From: JAQVUB01 sp033809415 | GTDB taxonomy: Bacteria > Verrucomicrobiota > Lentisphaeria > Oligosphaerales > Oligosphaeraceae | DNA: 39,742 nucleotides | Direction of reading: 5' to 3' | Assembly (NCBI GenBank): GCA_033809415.1 | Contig: JAPXLT010000006.1 | Span: 1 to 39,742, forward strand | Part shown: one piece after another, positions 16,021 to 24,677 of the stretch | How the letters are laid out: each line of letters starts with the position of its first letter | How positions within the stretch are numbered: position 1 is the stretch's first letter | Translations under genes and position numbers: made by a program | Notes under the pieces: model-generated | Databases searched by the model: none | What the model was told of the DNA's origin: nothing | What the model saw: the letters and a program-made list of their open reading frames with translations, nothing else

Positions 16021-18898
16021 GATGATAGAAAAAGTACTGGCATCTGTTAAAAAAGAGACGGATCGGCAGTACTTCTTCTCTAAGCTAAAGAATCCTCTCT
16101 GGATAGAGCCACTGTGTGAACGCGGCTATTTCAACTGTCCCCCTGGATTGAGACAACTGCCTGACGGATATGTGCAATATCCGCATTGGCCAGAATTGAG
16201 CTATTTAGTGACCGTTACAGAGGAAGCTCCAGATCAAGTAGTCGAAATTATTTTATCTCTGCCAAAAACGGATAACCCACGGATTTATGATGATATCCTA
16301 GAAATTGCCCTTAAGCTTGATAGGCAACAATCGGCAAGGTTGCTTCCGAAGGTTATTGAATATATTGAGCTCGAGAATCCTTTTTTCGCCTACCGCTTTC
16401 CAGAATTGCTCCAGCATTGGACGGAACAAGGCAACATCGCCGAAGCGCTTGAAATAACAAAAATGCTTGTTCCCTTTCGAGAAGATCCAAGGACGCAGGA
16501 CAAACAACAACTCCGCAAAAAGAAACCAAAGACCACAGGGACATCACTTGAGCCAGCGCTCCGCTTTCCCCAATGGGAATATCAGCAAATCCTGGAAGAA
16601 GGTGTTCGCCCCTTGGCTGAACATGAGCCCTATCAGGTTTCCTGCATCCTGATTGATGCAGTGGCAAGCATGATCAGACTCAGTTTGCACACAGAAGATT
16701 TCGAAAAAGGTAGTGATCTGTATTACTCAGAAAGCTGGTGCTGGAGGCTGGATAAGCCGGATCACGACTATCAGGATGTGAAGGAAACCCTGGTGCAGAC
16801 GCTGACCTATGCCTGTGAGCAGGTCTATGACAAAGCCCCGGGATCCATTGATGCGCTGGATCAGGCATTGCGAAATCATCGCTGGAAGGTGTTCAAGCGG
16901 CTGCGACAGCACCTTTACGCATCATACCCCAATGACCAGACCCTCCCGTGGATACGCGAGCAGATTCTTGGACACGCTGACTATCACGAATGGACGCACA
17001 GCTACGAATTCCAATTAATGATCCGCAAGGTCAGTGAACACTTCGGCCTCCGTCTGCTCAGCGAGGAGGAACGAGGAGGGATTTTCGACGCCATTCTTGG
17101 TGGTCCTTCGAAAGAGGACTTTCGTGAACGGATGGGTGAACGGTACAGTGAAGAGGCTTTTCAGCGGTATCAACGCTACTTTCATCGTATGCAGCTACGC
17201 CCATTCGCCGCACTGCTTAGCGGGGATGTTCGACGGTATTTCGATGAGCTGGAAGGTGAATCTTCAGCTGAAGCTATTACCGATGAAAGCTATTCACCAT
17301 ACAGAGTAACCAGCGGCACGATCAGCTACCGGAGTCCGAAGTCCGCCGAGGAACTTGAAAGCTTCACCGATGAAGAGCTTTTGGCCTATCTGAACGATTG
17401 GGACGAGGAGCATCGGGACAAGGACAACTGGCTGGTTGAGATTAATATCTCTGCGCTGGCTGGTGTTTTCCAATCTCTATTCAAAGAGAAGATCGTGCCA
17501 GATGGCGAGCGGCTGGATTTCTGGCTGGCAAACCGTGACAGGATTGTTCGGCCGGTTTATGTCGCGGCCATGCTCAAAGCCATGCTCGAACTCGTCAAGG
17601 AGAAGAATTTCGACAAACTGAACCAGTGGCTTGAGTTCTGTGCATGGGTTCTGTCACATTCGGACACGGCGGTGCGAGTGGAAGGACAACCCGAGCCAAG
17701 AGACAAATCACGCGCCCATCCTGACTGGGGCAGCTCGCGCCGGGCTGTGGTTGATTTTATTGACGCCAGTGTGAACAAGGATACGGAAGCGCCAATTAGC
17801 GCAAGGCACAGCCTTGCCGCTCTGCTGCAACAGGCGTGCGGGCAGCCCGATTGGCGGCTCGACCACGACCGCCCGGTGTTCCTTAACCACGACGATCCTA
17901 TTGCCGAGGCCATCAACAATACCCGCAGCCGGTCACTCGAATCCCTTGTCCATTTCGGCTTCTGGGTTCGTCGCCAGTTGCCGGAAGACCAGTTGCCGGA
18001 AGTGACCGACATCCTCGCGGAACGTCTAGCCGATGATGCTGAAATCCCGTTAACCCGGCCTGAGCAAGCGCTGCTTGGGATGCACTTTGGGAACCTTTGC
18101 ATCCTTAATCGGGATTGGGCCGCCCAGCAACGGGAAATCTTTTTCCCACAGGCAAATGAAGCTGTGTGGCGGGATGCCTTTGGCAACTATATCCGCTTTA
18201 ACCCTCCGGTCAAGCTGACGTTTGAAATTCTGCGGGGTGAGTTTGAATACGCAATAGAGAACCTCAATATCCTGGCGAATGAAAAAGGCGACGGTAGGGA
18301 GCTTATCGACAGACTGGGGCAGCACCTTTTCACCTACTACCTTTGGGAAGTCTACCCCTTGACAGGTGACGAAAGCCTGCTTGAGCACTTTTATGAAAAG
18401 ACCAAAGACGACCGTGAACGCTGGGGGCAACTCTTCGAATATGTTGGCCGATCATTGAGAAATAGCGGCAGGCATCTGGATAAAACACTGACCGACCGCA
18501 TTGTCGCTTTTTTCGAATGGCGCTTAAAAGCCGTTGAGGCGTTAGAGTTTAAGGGATTTACCTTTTGGTTGGAAGCCGATTGTCTCGATCCGGACTGGCG
18601 TTTGCAATCGTACTCGAAGATTCTCAAACTTGGCCCGAGAAAAGATGTTGGACTTTCGCTTGAGGTGGAAGTTCTGAATAAACTGCTCCCGACTCACCTG
18701 GCATTGGTTGTCGAATGCTTCGCAAAAATCACTGATGCCATGAACCAAGACACGCGGATGTATATTTTAGCCGATGATGCCAAGCCTATTTTGAAGGCTG
18801 GCCTGGCTGCTGAAGACCCACAGGTTCGTGAAAATGCTAAACGTGCCCGGGAAAATCTATTGCGGCTCGGTCGCTTTGATTATCTGGACGTTGAATGA
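15992..18898 (+). CDS. Unknown large alpha-helical protein, second of an RM-associated pair (968 aa)
   Basis: The 968-aa protein is unnamed. It looks like an all-helical solenoid (HEAT/TPR-like), with an N-terminal region (about 25-75) reading NPLWIEPL...GYFNCPP...YPHWPELSYL that I recall in uncharacterised defence-island proteins. No P-loop, nuclease or membrane segment was seen. The start at 15992 has AAAGGA at good spacing; ATG 16022 just after the previous stop is the alternative. It is the last intact gene of the hsd operon before a decayed rhuM. I infer a scaffold, sensor or inhibitor role only from context. Confidence 0.6.
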   Translation: MKSWTPPTNEMIEKVLASVKKETDRQYFFSKLKNPLWIEPLCERGYFNCPPGLRQLPDGYVQYPHWPELSYLVTVTEEAPDQVVEIILSLPKTDNPRIYDDILEIALKLDRQQSARLLPKVIEYIELENPFFAYRFPELLQHWTEQGNIAEALEITKMLVPFREDPRTQDKQQLRKKKPKTTGTSLEPALRFPQWEYQQILEEGVRPLAEHEPYQVSCILIDAVASMIRLSLHTEDFEKGSDLYYSESWCWRLDKPDHDYQDVKETLVQTLTYACEQVYDKAPGSIDALDQALRNHRWKVFKRLRQHLYASYPNDQTLPWIREQILGHADYHEWTHSYEFQLMIRKVSEHFGLRLLSEEERGGIFDAILGGPSKEDFRERMGERYSEEAFQRYQRYFHRMQLRPFAALLSGDVRRYFDELEGESSAEAITDESYSPYRVTSGTISYRSPKSAEELESFTDEELLAYLNDWDEEHRDKDNWLVEINISALAGVFQSLFKEKIVPDGERLDFWLANRDRIVRPVYVAAMLKAMLELVKEKNFDKLNQWLEFCAWVLSHSDTAVRVEGQPEPRDKSRAHPDWGSSRRAVVDFIDASVNKDTEAPISARHSLAALLQQACGQPDWRLDHDRPVFLNHDDPIAEAINNTRSRSLESLVHFGFWVRRQLPEDQLPEVTDILAERLADDAEIPLTRPEQALLGMHFGNLCILNRDWAAQQREIFFPQANEAVWRDAFGNYIRFNPPVKLTFEILRGEFEYAIENLNILANEKGDGRELIDRLGQHLFTYYLWEVYPLTGDESLLEHFYEKTKDDRERWGQLFEYVGRSLRNSGRHLDKTLTDRIVAFFEWRLKAVEALEFKGFTFWLEADCLDPDWRLQSYSKILKLGPRKDVGLSLEVEVLNKLLPTHLALVVECFAKITDAMNQDTRMYILADDAKPILKAGLAAEDPQVRENAKRARENLLRLGRFDYLDVE

Positions 18899-18913
18899 GG
18901 AGGGGGACATGCT

Positions 18914-19245
18914 ATGCATGACTGCAACAAAAAACTGTTCCGCAACTCCACCGCTGAATTCCTGATTTTCACCGGTCAGGCGGGTGAACAAAGCATTGAT
19001 GTCCGTTATGAGGACGAAATCATCGGGCTGACCCAGCAATAGATGCCAGAGTTTTTTCAATCCTCTAAGCAAAACATCAGCCATCATATTCGAAACATTT
19101 TTGAAGAGGGAGAGCTGAACCCAGAGGCAAACTGTCAAAAATATTGACAGTTCGCCAAGAGAGGAAGCGGCAGGTTCAGAGGAAGCTGGAATATTACAAT
19201 CTGGACATGATCATTTCCGTTGGCTACCGGAGTCAATTAGGCAGC
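18914..19245 (+). pseudogene. Decayed rhuM-family gene
   Basis: The plus strand begins with about 43 codons (STAEFLIFTGQAGEQ... ending LTQQ), meets a TAG, continues in the same frame with SSKQNISHHIRNIFEEGEL, and after another stop shifts frame to KRQVQRKLEYYNLDMIISVGYR. These blocks in this order are characteristic of RhuM proteins, which are often encoded inside type I RM operons. Two stops and a frameshift show inactivation. The C-terminal half is missing. Confidence 0.8.
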
Positions 19246-19684
19246 TCGCTTTCGATACGCTTCACGAGCTGTTCAGCCAGTGGGATGCTGAGTATGGTCT
19301 TGCCAATCGGCCAAAGTCGGATATAGTGTGTCGTGCTATAGCCAAAGCCTTTCATTGGCCAATGCCAAGAGGGAAGTTCATCGGATGGGCTTCAAACCGT
19401 TGCCAGTGGGCTATATGGCGACCGAGAGGATAGGATTGATGGAATTGGCGAAGAAAGTGAAAGGGCAGGTTGTCGGGTGAAAAAATCGGGATTCCGGATT
19501 ACATTTACGGAAAGTTGCCGCTGCCCATCGACAATCGTGTTTTGATGCATTGGATGAAGCATTTTTACAGGGTATAGAGGAAGGTTTCGCGCAATGATTT
19601 TCTTCTTCCCAAACTGATGATGGGGAACTGGCGGTTTGAGTATTTGCAGGGTCGTCTGCAATCATGCACATGGAGGGAAGTTAT
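19246..19684 (+). other. Degraded coding-like sequence, unidentified
   Basis: After the rhuM remnant the plus strand contains a stretch of about 65 codons (about 19224-19430, including SQWDAEYGLANRP and RGKFIGWASNRC) that reads like protein but has no start, and later fragments broken by stops. I do not recognise the family. It probably represents a further gene of the restriction locus lost by decay. Confidence 0.35.
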
Positions 19685-21322
19685 ATGAGTATCGAAGGTC
19701 AACATCTTGATAGCAAATCTCTGCGTGCCATTACCGGCAAGAACCCCGCCTGGTCTGAACTGGCTAAAGATTGTGTTGCCTTTGCCAATGCCCAGGGGGG
19801 ACGCTTAAGGATCGGTATCGAAGACGGAGCGAGCGAGCCGCCTGCCGGACAGCGTATTCAGCCAGAATTGGTGGAAAAGACCCGTTCCAGAATTGGTGAA
19901 TTAACCGTTAATGTTACATTTAGCGTCCAGTTGTGTCAGTCAAATTTATCAGGTGGAGAGTTTCTGGAAATTCGAGTTTCCCGTTCTGTTTCACCGGCAT
20001 CGACTACTGAAGGACGTTTTTATCTGCGTGTGGGGGATGCTTGCAAGCCACTGATTGGCGAGGAAGTGCAGCGCCTGCTGACAGAACGCAACGCACAACC
20101 ATGGGAGACCATGACCACATTGAGAGTGCCTCGAAGCGAATACGACCGAGTCCTGCAAGCAAATTTTGTTTCCGGAATACGTGCATCCGACCGGGTCAAA
20201 ACTTCTGTCAAGGAAAAGAGTGACGAAGAACTGCTTGATCATTACTATTTTGCCATTGGTCCATACCTTACCAACCTGGGTATCCTCTGCGTCGGTCGCC
20301 GCGAGCATCGTGCCCAGCTCGGTTCTGCCCCTGTCATCCATTTTATCAAGTATGACGAGGCTGGTCGCAAGGTCAATAAACTGGTTTGGGATGATCACAC
20401 CCTTTCGCCAATGCAGCTGATTGATGCCGTTTGGCGGGAGGTGCCGGATTTTCGCGAAAGTTACGAATTGCCAGACGGCCTTTTCCGGCAGCATCTCCCT
20501 GTCTATGACGGTCGTGTCATTCGAGAGTATCTGGTCAACGCATTGGCTCACCGCCCATATTCTCAACGCGGCGATATTTACATTAACCTTTACCCCGATC
20601 GTCTGGAAGTGATCAATCCCGGACTCTTGCCGCTTGGAGTGACCCCGCAAAACATCCTTCACCAATCTGTCCGCCGTAACAATGAACTGGCGCGGGTATT
20701 TCACGATCTTGGGCTAATGGAGCGTGAAGGCAGCGGATATGATCTGGTGTACGATGTACTTCTTTCACAAGGGCGACCTTTGCCAAGACTTTATGAAGGT
20801 GCCGACTATGTGAAGGTGGTTACTGAAAAGCGGATCGTAAAGCCGGAAGTTATTGACTTTCTGCTGAAAGCTGACCAAACCTACCAGTTGCGGCAGCGTG
20901 AGCGGATCGTTCTCGGACTATTGGCACAGAGTGAAGGCATGACTGCACGTGAACTTGCGGAAGTATTGGAGCTTCAAACAGCCGAAGAAATTGCTTCCTG
21001 GATTGGGCGGCTCCCCAATATCGGCATAGTGAAGCAATCTGGACGTACCAAAGGAACGCGCTATTTTGTGGAGCCTGCAATTCTTCAACGACTGGAATTT
21101 CCCAGTCAGACAAGTCTGGCTCGCATCGAGCCTCACCGGTTGGAAGCACTCGTTTTCGAAGATGTTTCCAGGTATCCAGGTTCGGCAATCAGTGAAATAC
21201 ATCGAAGAATAGGGCTGGAAATAAAACGCAGGCAGGTCAAGTTTGCATTGGATCGCCTCTGTGCCAAAGGCACGATTCGACCAGAAGGGGAAAGACGTGG
21301 TCGGAGATATTGGGTGAATTGA
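19685..21322 (+). CDS. AlbA_2 (Schlafen-like) and GHKL-type ATP-binding protein
   Basis: The 545-aa protein has an N-terminal AlbA_2/divergent AAA_4 domain (about 1-130; FANAQGGRLRIGIED, FYLRVGD), a middle region, and a C-terminal HATPase_c_4-like domain (about 270-385; REYLVNALAHR, RLEVINPG). Two winged-helix segments follow (about 410-545). Such proteins are usually called RecG-like or transcriptional regulators and often sit beside type I RM genes, where they may regulate or act as defence accessories. Start ATG 19685 has GGAGGG; the frame opens 21 bp earlier without a better site. It ends next to the 9-mer array at 21326. Confidence 0.85.
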   Translation: MSIEGQHLDSKSLRAITGKNPAWSELAKDCVAFANAQGGRLRIGIEDGASEPPAGQRIQPELVEKTRSRIGELTVNVTFSVQLCQSNLSGGEFLEIRVSRSVSPASTTEGRFYLRVGDACKPLIGEEVQRLLTERNAQPWETMTTLRVPRSEYDRVLQANFVSGIRASDRVKTSVKEKSDEELLDHYYFAIGPYLTNLGILCVGRREHRAQLGSAPVIHFIKYDEAGRKVNKLVWDDHTLSPMQLIDAVWREVPDFRESYELPDGLFRQHLPVYDGRVIREYLVNALAHRPYSQRGDIYINLYPDRLEVINPGLLPLGVTPQNILHQSVRRNNELARVFHDLGLMEREGSGYDLVYDVLLSQGRPLPRLYEGADYVKVVTEKRIVKPEVIDFLLKADQTYQLRQRERIVLGLLAQSEGMTARELAEVLELQTAEEIASWIGRLPNIGIVKQSGRTKGTRYFVEPAILQRLEFPSQTSLARIEPHRLEALVFEDVSRYPGSAISEIHRRIGLEIKRRQVKFALDRLCAKGTIRPEGERRGRRYWVN

Positions 21323-21754
21323 TGATTATCGACATAATTCTCTCAAAAAAACGATTTTTGTCGATAACTTTTGTCGATAACTTTTGTTAGTTCCTGAAAA
21401 TAAGGCATTTAAATATCGACATAAAAACAGCAGAAATGAACAGGAATGAATAAATGCCTTTTCCGGCATGACGTCGAAGACATTCTTGTTCAGCAGGCCA
21501 CAAGGGGAGTGATAAGCCAAACACATTTTGGATGTGTACATTAAGGGGCAAGCCCAATTCAATTTTTTGCAGAATAGTGGCGCATGAGGCGCACCGGCGG
21601 ATCATAGTTCAGGAAGAGACAGTTATGCGGATACCGTTGGTAGCGGTGTGTTTAAGCATTCGGTGCGAATGACCACGAGAGTAGGATAGACTCGGTTCAG
21701 GCTCCATTCCTTGAGGGTGTATCGTTAGGTAAAGTCGAGTGTTATCGCTTGCTT
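21323..21754. other. Intergenic region with 9-mer array, no gene seen
   Basis: The left part carries the TTATCGACA array (21326-21421). The remainder, to the stop of the membrane coiled-coil gene, shows no convincing gene or RNA. Short open frames on the minus strand lack ribosome sites and family features. Confidence 0.5.
21326..21421. repeat. Array of four TTATCGACA-type 9-mers
   Basis: TTATCGACA occurs at 21326-21334; its reverse complement TGTCGATAA occurs at 21359-21367 and 21372-21380 (13-bp spacing); a one-mismatch copy ATATCGACA lies at 21413-21421. The word differs by one base from the DnaA box TTATNCACA pattern. The array may be iterons of an origin, an operator, or a terminator-like hairpin (copy 1 pairs with copy 2 or 3). 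Confidence 0.6.
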
Positions 21755-22630
21755 CTATTTCAGTTCGACGATGCGGTTGCGCATGCCAATGTCGTTGACG
21801 GTTACGCGTCCTTTCAGTTCAGACGAGATGAAGATCGTGGAATCCATTGCTGTGCACTTAACAACAGCGGAGTACCCTTTTGGAACGTAAACCGTGCCCT
21901 CATAGTCCATGCTTGTAAGATTTACCCTACGGAGTGAAGTACTTCCTTCTCGTAGAGTTACCTTGGAACGCATAGCACTGATATTGACAAGAATTACTTT
22001 GGGTTCTTCATCTTGAGGCTGCTGGGTGCGTGTCTCCTGCCTCGTTGCCGCAAGTGCAGTGAGTCGCGTAATCATATCATCTATAGTTGTGTCGAGCTGT
22101 CTGAACTTCTTATCAGATTCGAACGCAATGGCCTCCGCACGCTGGGCAGCATTACTAGCTGTTCCAACGGCCTCTTGTACTTTTGTTAGGAGCGCCTGCG
22201 TCGCTTCTGTTAAGTCCATTGCTTTCTTGCTTGAAGCTTCAGCATTCATTGACGAAGCCTCAATGCGAACTACCGTCTCCTTGATCTCCGTCAGAGAATG
22301 TTGAGCTTCCTGGCTATGCTGAGCAGCTTGTGAAGAGGCGCGCTGGGAGGCTCCAACTGCTTCCTGCAGATCGCCCGCCTTGATGATGGCTCTGTCTGCT
22401 ATCTGTGCAGCTGCTTTCGCCGCCTTTTCAATTTCGGCTAGTTCTTTTGCGCTGGCCTCGATCTGCTTGTTAAGGTTCGCAATTTTGTCGTTGACTTTGC
22501 AACTCTGGAACTGGAAGAAGAGTCCCGCCACGGTAGCAACGAATAGCAAAATTTTCCCCTGATGGATCAAAGTTTTCTGCCACGATTCAAGAGCATTAAT
22601 TCTCTCCTCAATATTACTTGGCTGGTTCAT
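21755..22630 (-). CDS. Membrane-anchored coiled-coil protein of unknown function
   Basis: The 291-aa protein has one membrane helix (about 28-46, ILLFVATVAGLFF) close to the N-terminus, a long alanine-rich coiled coil (about 50-200) and a compact, probably beta-rich C-terminal domain (about 225-291). It resembles methyl-accepting or phage tape-like coiled coils only in general character. The start is ATG 22630 with GGAG upstream; an upstream ATG at 22666 lacks a clear site. It is a single gene with no obvious operon partner. The function cannot be assigned. Confidence 0.65.
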   Translation of the reverse strand: MNQPSNIEERINALESWQKTLIHQGKILLFVATVAGLFFQFQSCKVNDKIANLNKQIEASAKELAEIEKAAKAAAQIADRAIIKAGDLQEAVGASQRASSQAAQHSQEAQHSLTEIKETVVRIEASSMNAEASSKKAMDLTEATQALLTKVQEAVGTASNAAQRAEAIAFESDKKFRQLDTTIDDMITRLTALAATRQETRTQQPQDEEPKVILVNISAMRSKVTLREGSTSLRRVNLTSMDYEGTVYVPKGYSAVVKCTAMDSTIFISSELKGRVTVNDIGMRNRIVELK

Positions 22631-22952
22631 ACACTCTCCTGTTTTGGTTGGTTGGGTTTTAAGCAAAAATTTGGCTAAAAATTATAAGAATTGAAAATAT
22701 TTGCTATCTTGAAGAAAAAAGATTTTCACAGCCATTCCATAGGATGGAAATTTCCGCATGAATTCGCAAAAACTACTGTAATTGTTATCAAGAAGTTTTT
22801 CCAGTCCATTTTGGAAAATTTGATTCCAAAATGGACAAAAAATGAGACAGAGATGTATCAACCGGGGGGGGTCTGGATGCAGAGCTGACAAAAACATTTC
22901 AATAGCCCGTCTGGGAGAGCTGTTTTGGCTCTCCCAGGCGGGTTTTGTTTTT
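22631..22952. other. Intergenic region with inverted repeat and terminator
   Basis: AT-rich sequence separates the coiled-coil gene from the operon end. It holds a perfect 13-bp inverted repeat (22804-22836) and the terminator at 22906-22953. Promoter elements for the minus-strand coiled-coil gene are expected here, but none is distinct enough to call. Confidence 0.5.
22804..22836. repeat. Perfect 13-bp inverted repeat
   Basis: GTCCATTTTGGAA (22804-22816) is exactly complementary to 22824-22836 across a 7-nt spacer. It is followed by AAAAAA on the plus strand and no T-run on either side suits termination, so it is more likely a protein-binding site or an RNA stem. Confidence 0.6.
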
Positions 22953-22953
22953 T
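22906..22953. terminator. Strong terminator at the end of the DNA-metabolism operon
   Basis: A 15-bp stem (22906-22920 with 22928-22942, one G-U pair) and a 7-nt loop are followed by TTTTGTTTTTT on the plus strand. It lies directly after the stop of the 44-aa gene of the minus-strand operon. The T-run favours plus-strand termination, but the stem probably stops the minus-strand operon too. Confidence 0.75.
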
Positions 22954-23087
22954 CACTCCTTGGCGATGATCTTCAGCAGTCCAAGGACGCATGCCGCTCC
23001 GGCGATGAATCCGGCGACCATGGCTCCGAGGATGCCGTCCGTTTTGTTGTCCGGCATCTTGATTATTTCATGTCTTTCATTCTCCAT
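22953..23087 (-). CDS. 44-aa single-pass membrane protein
   Basis: A short gene encodes a polar N-terminus (MENERHEIIKMP), one hydrophobic Gly/Ala-rich helix (about 18-39, ILGAMVAGFIAG) and a Lys-Glu end. GGAGGG lies 6 bp before the ATG, which is the strongest evidence that it is real. It is the last gene of the minus-strand operon, directly before the terminator. Its function is unknown. Confidence 0.65.
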   Translation of the reverse strand: MENERHEIIKMPDNKTDGILGAMVAGFIAGAACVLGLLKIIAKE

Positions 23088-23196
23088 GCTCCCTCCTTTC
23101 TGTATTTGTGGCTGTTCTCAAGTTTCTCCAGATGAAGAGCCCCGGCGGAAGACTGCCTTCCCTCCCGTGCCCTTCCGTTTCGATGATGATTTCCAT
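23077..23196 (-). CDS. Possible 39-aa ORF between radC and the 44-aa gene
   Basis: A 39-codon frame starts 23 bp after radC with GGAG upstream and overlaps the start of the 44-aa gene by 11 bp, which would couple their translation. The product is polar and has no recognised feature. It could be only a leader, or chance. Confidence 0.3.
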   Translation of the reverse strand: MEIIIETEGHGREGSLPPGLFIWRNLRTATNTERREHGE

Positions 23197-23219
23197 TGCG
23201 CGCCTCCGGCTTTTCCGGA

Positions 23220-23942
23220 TCATTGGAGGAATCCGCCCTCCCGCATGCTGCACCAGAATGGGCCTCCCCGCGAGGGGCTGCCGATGATGACGTGGTCGAG
23301 CACCTCGATGCCGATGATCTTCCCGGCATCGGCCAGCTTGCCGGTCGATGAGATGTCCTGCGGGCTCGGGGTCGCGTCCCCGCTGGGGTGGTTGTGCGCC
23401 AGGATGACCCTCGAACAGCACTCCTGTATGGCGGGCCGGAAGACCTCCCTGGCGTGGACCGGTGCGCAGTCCGCAAGCCCCCTGGTGATCATGCAGTCCC
23501 TGACCAGGCGGTTCTTCGCGTTCAGCAGAAGCGCATGGAACTCCTCCTGCCGCAGGTGCCCGATGACCGCCTGCATGTACCGCGCGACGGACTGCGGGTC
23601 GCCCATGACCGGCTTGTCGGCGGGGTCGCCGCGCTGGAGGCGCCTGGCCAGCGCCAACGCGCCCTGGATGGCCTCCGCGCCGCACTCCCCGATGCCGGGG
23701 ATGCGCACCAGCTCCGCATGGGTCATCCTTGCCAGGCCGGTGACGCCCCCGCAGCCGGCGATGACCTGCCGGGCGATCCGGAGGCTCCTTTCAGTGCCTG
23801 CGTGCCCCTTCAGCAGCAGGGAGAGCAGCTCCGCGTCGGAAAGGTATTCCGGGGAATGCTCGGCCAGCCGGAAAGCCGGTGTCTCGTGCATGGGCATGCG
23901 CGGAACTGCGCCGCCATGCCCCGGTGGTGTCTCTCTGTTCAC
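23220..23942 (-). CDS. radC: RadC-family JAMM-domain protein
   Basis: The 240-aa protein has a helix-hairpin-helix region (about 72-100, LVRIPGIGECGA) and a C-terminal JAB/MPN domain with the metal-binding HNHPSGDATPSPQD motif (183-196). RadC proteins are common on plasmids, phages and islands; the once-supposed repair role is doubtful and the biochemical role remains unclear. A GTG start at 23942 is preferred because AAAGGAGG lies 8 bp upstream; ATG 23897 would be the alternative. It belongs to the minus-strand DNA-metabolism operon. Confidence 0.92.
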   Translation of the reverse strand: MNRETPPGHGGAVPRMPMHETPAFRLAEHSPEYLSDAELLSLLLKGHAGTERSLRIARQVIAGCGGVTGLARMTHAELVRIPGIGECGAEAIQGALALARRLQRGDPADKPVMGDPQSVARYMQAVIGHLRQEEFHALLLNAKNRLVRDCMITRGLADCAPVHAREVFRPAIQECCSRVILAHNHPSGDATPSPQDISSTGKLADAGKIIGIEVLDHVIIGSPSRGGPFWCSMREGGFLQ

Positions 23943-24117
23943 TGCCGGTTCCTCCTTTTCCAGTATGAAACGAATGAAGGTCCGCAAGGGCGAAAATATG
24001 CTTGCACAGCACGTGTTTCCCGCCCCTGGAACCGCGATTTTTGACGCTCCAGTACAATCCTGCTGGACTGCCGGAAACGGGAGGTTTCCAGGCCTCCCGC
24101 TCCGCTTGCCCGGGGCT

Positions 24118-24576
24118 TCAAGCACTGGCGGTCTGGACACGGGCGAAGGGGGCGGAGGGGGCTTCCCCGTCCTTCGCATTGCGCAGCAGGACAGTCCGCC
24201 CTCCCGCCTCGTTCTCTTCGAGCGTGAGCCAGTCGATGACCATCCCCCCGGATTTCGCATAGTAGGGCGACACCAGGAAATTCCGGTTGTCCTCCCGGAT
24301 GACCTTGAAGTCGCCCACACGGAAGGGCTTGTCCTCATGGAGGTCGATCATCGTTTCGTTGATCGCCGGAGGCGCGGCGAATGGATACAATTCACGGAGC
24401 ACCTTCGCCTTCTCGCAGTCCGGAATCACGAACTCCTCGGCATCCGGGCCGATGGACATGGCAAGGGTTCTGGTCGGGTAGGGCAATGGCTCCGTCTCCG
24501 GGATGATGGCCCGCAGGATGCGCTTCTCCGCCTCGCTCATGGTCGCCGACGCTTCTTCTTTCATTTTCTTGTTCAT
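24118..24576 (-). CDS. Hypothetical protein (152 aa) in the DNA-metabolism operon
   Basis: The protein is unrecognised, soluble-looking and acidic in its first half, with a region (about 90-130) containing DFKVIREDNRNFLVSPYYAKSGG that may form beta strands. The start is chosen at ATG 24576, preceded by AAAGGA; ATG 24594 is possible. A GC-rich hairpin (24607-24644) separates it from the DUF932 gene upstream. About 175 bp without a clear gene separates it from radC. Operon position suggests a DNA-related accessory role, which is inference only. Confidence 0.6.
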   Translation of the reverse strand: MNKKMKEEASATMSEAEKRILRAIIPETEPLPYPTRTLAMSIGPDAEEFVIPDCEKAKVLRELYPFAAPPAINETMIDLHEDKPFRVGDFKVIREDNRNFLVSPYYAKSGGMVIDWLTLEENEAGGRTVLLRNAKDGEAPSAPFARVQTASA

Positions 24577-24677
24577 TTTCTTGTTTCCTTTCATTGTGTG
24601 AAATGCGCCTCCCCCCCGCTGCCGATGCGCAGCGGCGGGGAGGCTCGTGCCTGTGCACGGGTGTGGTAGTCCCGGGG

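Noticed and set aside
21326..21562. Minus-strand 78-codon frame after the AlbA_2 gene
   Set aside because: No ribosome site or family features, and it overlaps the 9-mer array.
23943..24117. Frame with a KNRGSRGGKHVLCKHIFALA segment, possible SWIM-like zinc finger
   Set aside because: No start with ribosome site, only one Cys-x-His part of the motif, and it runs into the radC gene in another frame.
22945..24669. 574-codon plus-strand frame over the radC region
   Set aside because: It is a shadow of the GC-rich minus-strand genes, which have recognisable families and ribosome sites.
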